NCBI GenBank assembly: GCA_019746095.1
Contig: JAIESL010000022.1
Coordinates: 1 to 64,000, forward strand
Reading direction: 5' to 3'
DNA: 64,000 nucleotides
Source: Caulobacteraceae bacterium
GTDB lineage: Bacteria > Pseudomonadota > Alphaproteobacteria > Caulobacterales > Caulobacteraceae
In this document: one piece after another, positions 63,536 to 64,000 of the stretch
How the letters are laid out: every line of letters begins with the position of its first letter
Position numbering within the stretch: position 1 is the stretch's first letter
The notes under the pieces: model-generated
Seen by the model: the letters and a program-made list of their open reading frames with translations, nothing else
What the model was told of the DNA's origin: nothing
Database searches by the model: none
Made by a program: the position numbers and the translations under genes

Positions 63536-64000
63536 TCGTGCTCGGCCTGACCGGATCCATCGGCATGGGCAAGTCGACGACGACGGCCATGTTTGCCGAT
63601 CTCGGGGCCCTGATCTGGAATGCGGACGATGCGGTCCACGCCCTCTATGCGCGGGGCGGGGCCGCCGTCGGGCCGGTGGGCGAGGCCTTTCCCGGGGTGG
63701 TGATCGACGGGGCTGTCGATCGGACCCGGCTGGCCGAGGCCCTCGGACACGACGGCGAAGCCTTCCGGCGGCTGGAGGCCATTGTGCATCCACTGGTGAT
63801 CAGGGGCCGGCTGGAAGCTTTGGCCGCAGCCGAAGCCCGGGGCATCCGGCTGGCCGTGCTGGATATTCCCCTCCTGTTCGAGACCGGTGGCGATGCGGCG
63901 GTGGATGCCGTAGTGGTCGTGACCGCCCCGCCGTCTGTGCAGGCGGCCAGGGTTCTGGCCCGGCCCGGCATGACCCGGGAACGCTTCGATGCCATTCTGG
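63532..64000 (+). CDS. coaE: Dephospho-CoA kinase, 3' end beyond the window
   Basis: CoaE phosphorylates dephospho-CoA in the last step of CoA synthesis. The first 156 residues are present: P-loop '[22 protein letters not shown]', '[13 protein letters not shown]', '[14 protein letters not shown]' and '[15 protein letters not shown]'. The gene continues past position 64000. Its start overlaps the aroE stop. Confidence 0.96.
   Translation, partial: MIVLGLTGSIGMGKSTTTAMFADLGALIWNADDAVHALYARGGAAVGPVGEAFPGVVIDGAVDRTRLAEALGHDGEAFRRLEAIVHPLVIRGRLEALAAAEARGIRLAVLDIPLLFETGGDAAVDAVVVVTAPPSVQAARVLARPGMTRERFDAIL

Noticed and set aside
1-64000. CRISPR arrays, prophage, transposases, tRNA or rRNA genes
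   Set aside because: No regularly spaced repeats, phage structural genes, transposase motifs or tRNA cloverleaf patterns were seen in the gaps.

Overview
The window is high-GC DNA from an alphaproteobacterium of the order Caulobacterales, most likely Brevundimonas or a close relative of Caulobacter. The gene order cenR, yggS, ntrZ, leuS, lptE, holA, parB, parA, rsmG, mnmG, mnmE, rho, hemJ, hemH, hemE, then ppsR, maf, aroE, coaE is the layout known around the Caulobacter chromosome origin. All genes between 50.3 and 60.8 kb point left and all genes after 61.26 kb point right, so strand use diverges from one point. The 489-bp gap between hemE and ppsR carries two CtrA-type boxes, DnaA-box-like sequences, GANTC sites and a short AT-rich stretch. 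I read it as the chromosomal replication origin. Four parS palindromes lie 4.5 to 9 kb to its left, in and beside the parAB-rsmG-mnmG-mnmE cluster.

Layout. 0-6 kb: recQ with an unusual C-terminal DUF559 nuclease-like domain, an aldo/keto-reductase-fold protein without catalytic residues, and a BtuB-type TonB receptor under a cobalamin riboswitch. 5.9-14.4 kb: a tightly overlapping run, mutS-glnD-murJ-trpS-small secreted protein. 14.4-22 kb: rsmB and kup, an Rrf2 regulator with a short-chain dehydrogenase, a MarC protein, pyrF, a glycine-rich exported protein and an SDHAF4-type succinate dehydrogenase assembly factor. 22-31 kb: htpX, argG, two related small exported proteins, a LysE transporter, a lipoprotein, a DUF6065 protein, a prolyl-tRNA editing protein and purH. 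30-36 kb: a tandem pair of dienelactone-hydrolase-like proteins, rpe, a heparinase-like protein, cnoX, a Lon-N-domain protein and a Trm112 protein. 36-46 kb: a UbiH-family monooxygenase, ftsK, lolA, a candidate small RNA with a strong terminator, xth, cenR, yggS, a ThiE-like protein and ntrZ. 46-64 kb: the leuS-lptE-holA operon, the chromosome-segregation and tRNA-modification cluster, rho, haem genes, the origin, and ppsR-maf-aroE-coaE (coaE runs off the end).

Nearly everything is housekeeping: DNA repair, replication and segregation, translation, envelope biogenesis, purine, pyrimidine, arginine, haem and shikimate synthesis. I found no prophage, transposase, CRISPR array, rRNA or tRNA gene. 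The non-routine content is the origin itself, the parS array, the candidate sRNA between lolA and xth, the RecQ-DUF559 fusion, enzyme-fold proteins that have lost catalytic residues, intergenic palindromic repeats, and several convergent gene pairs that share stop codons.
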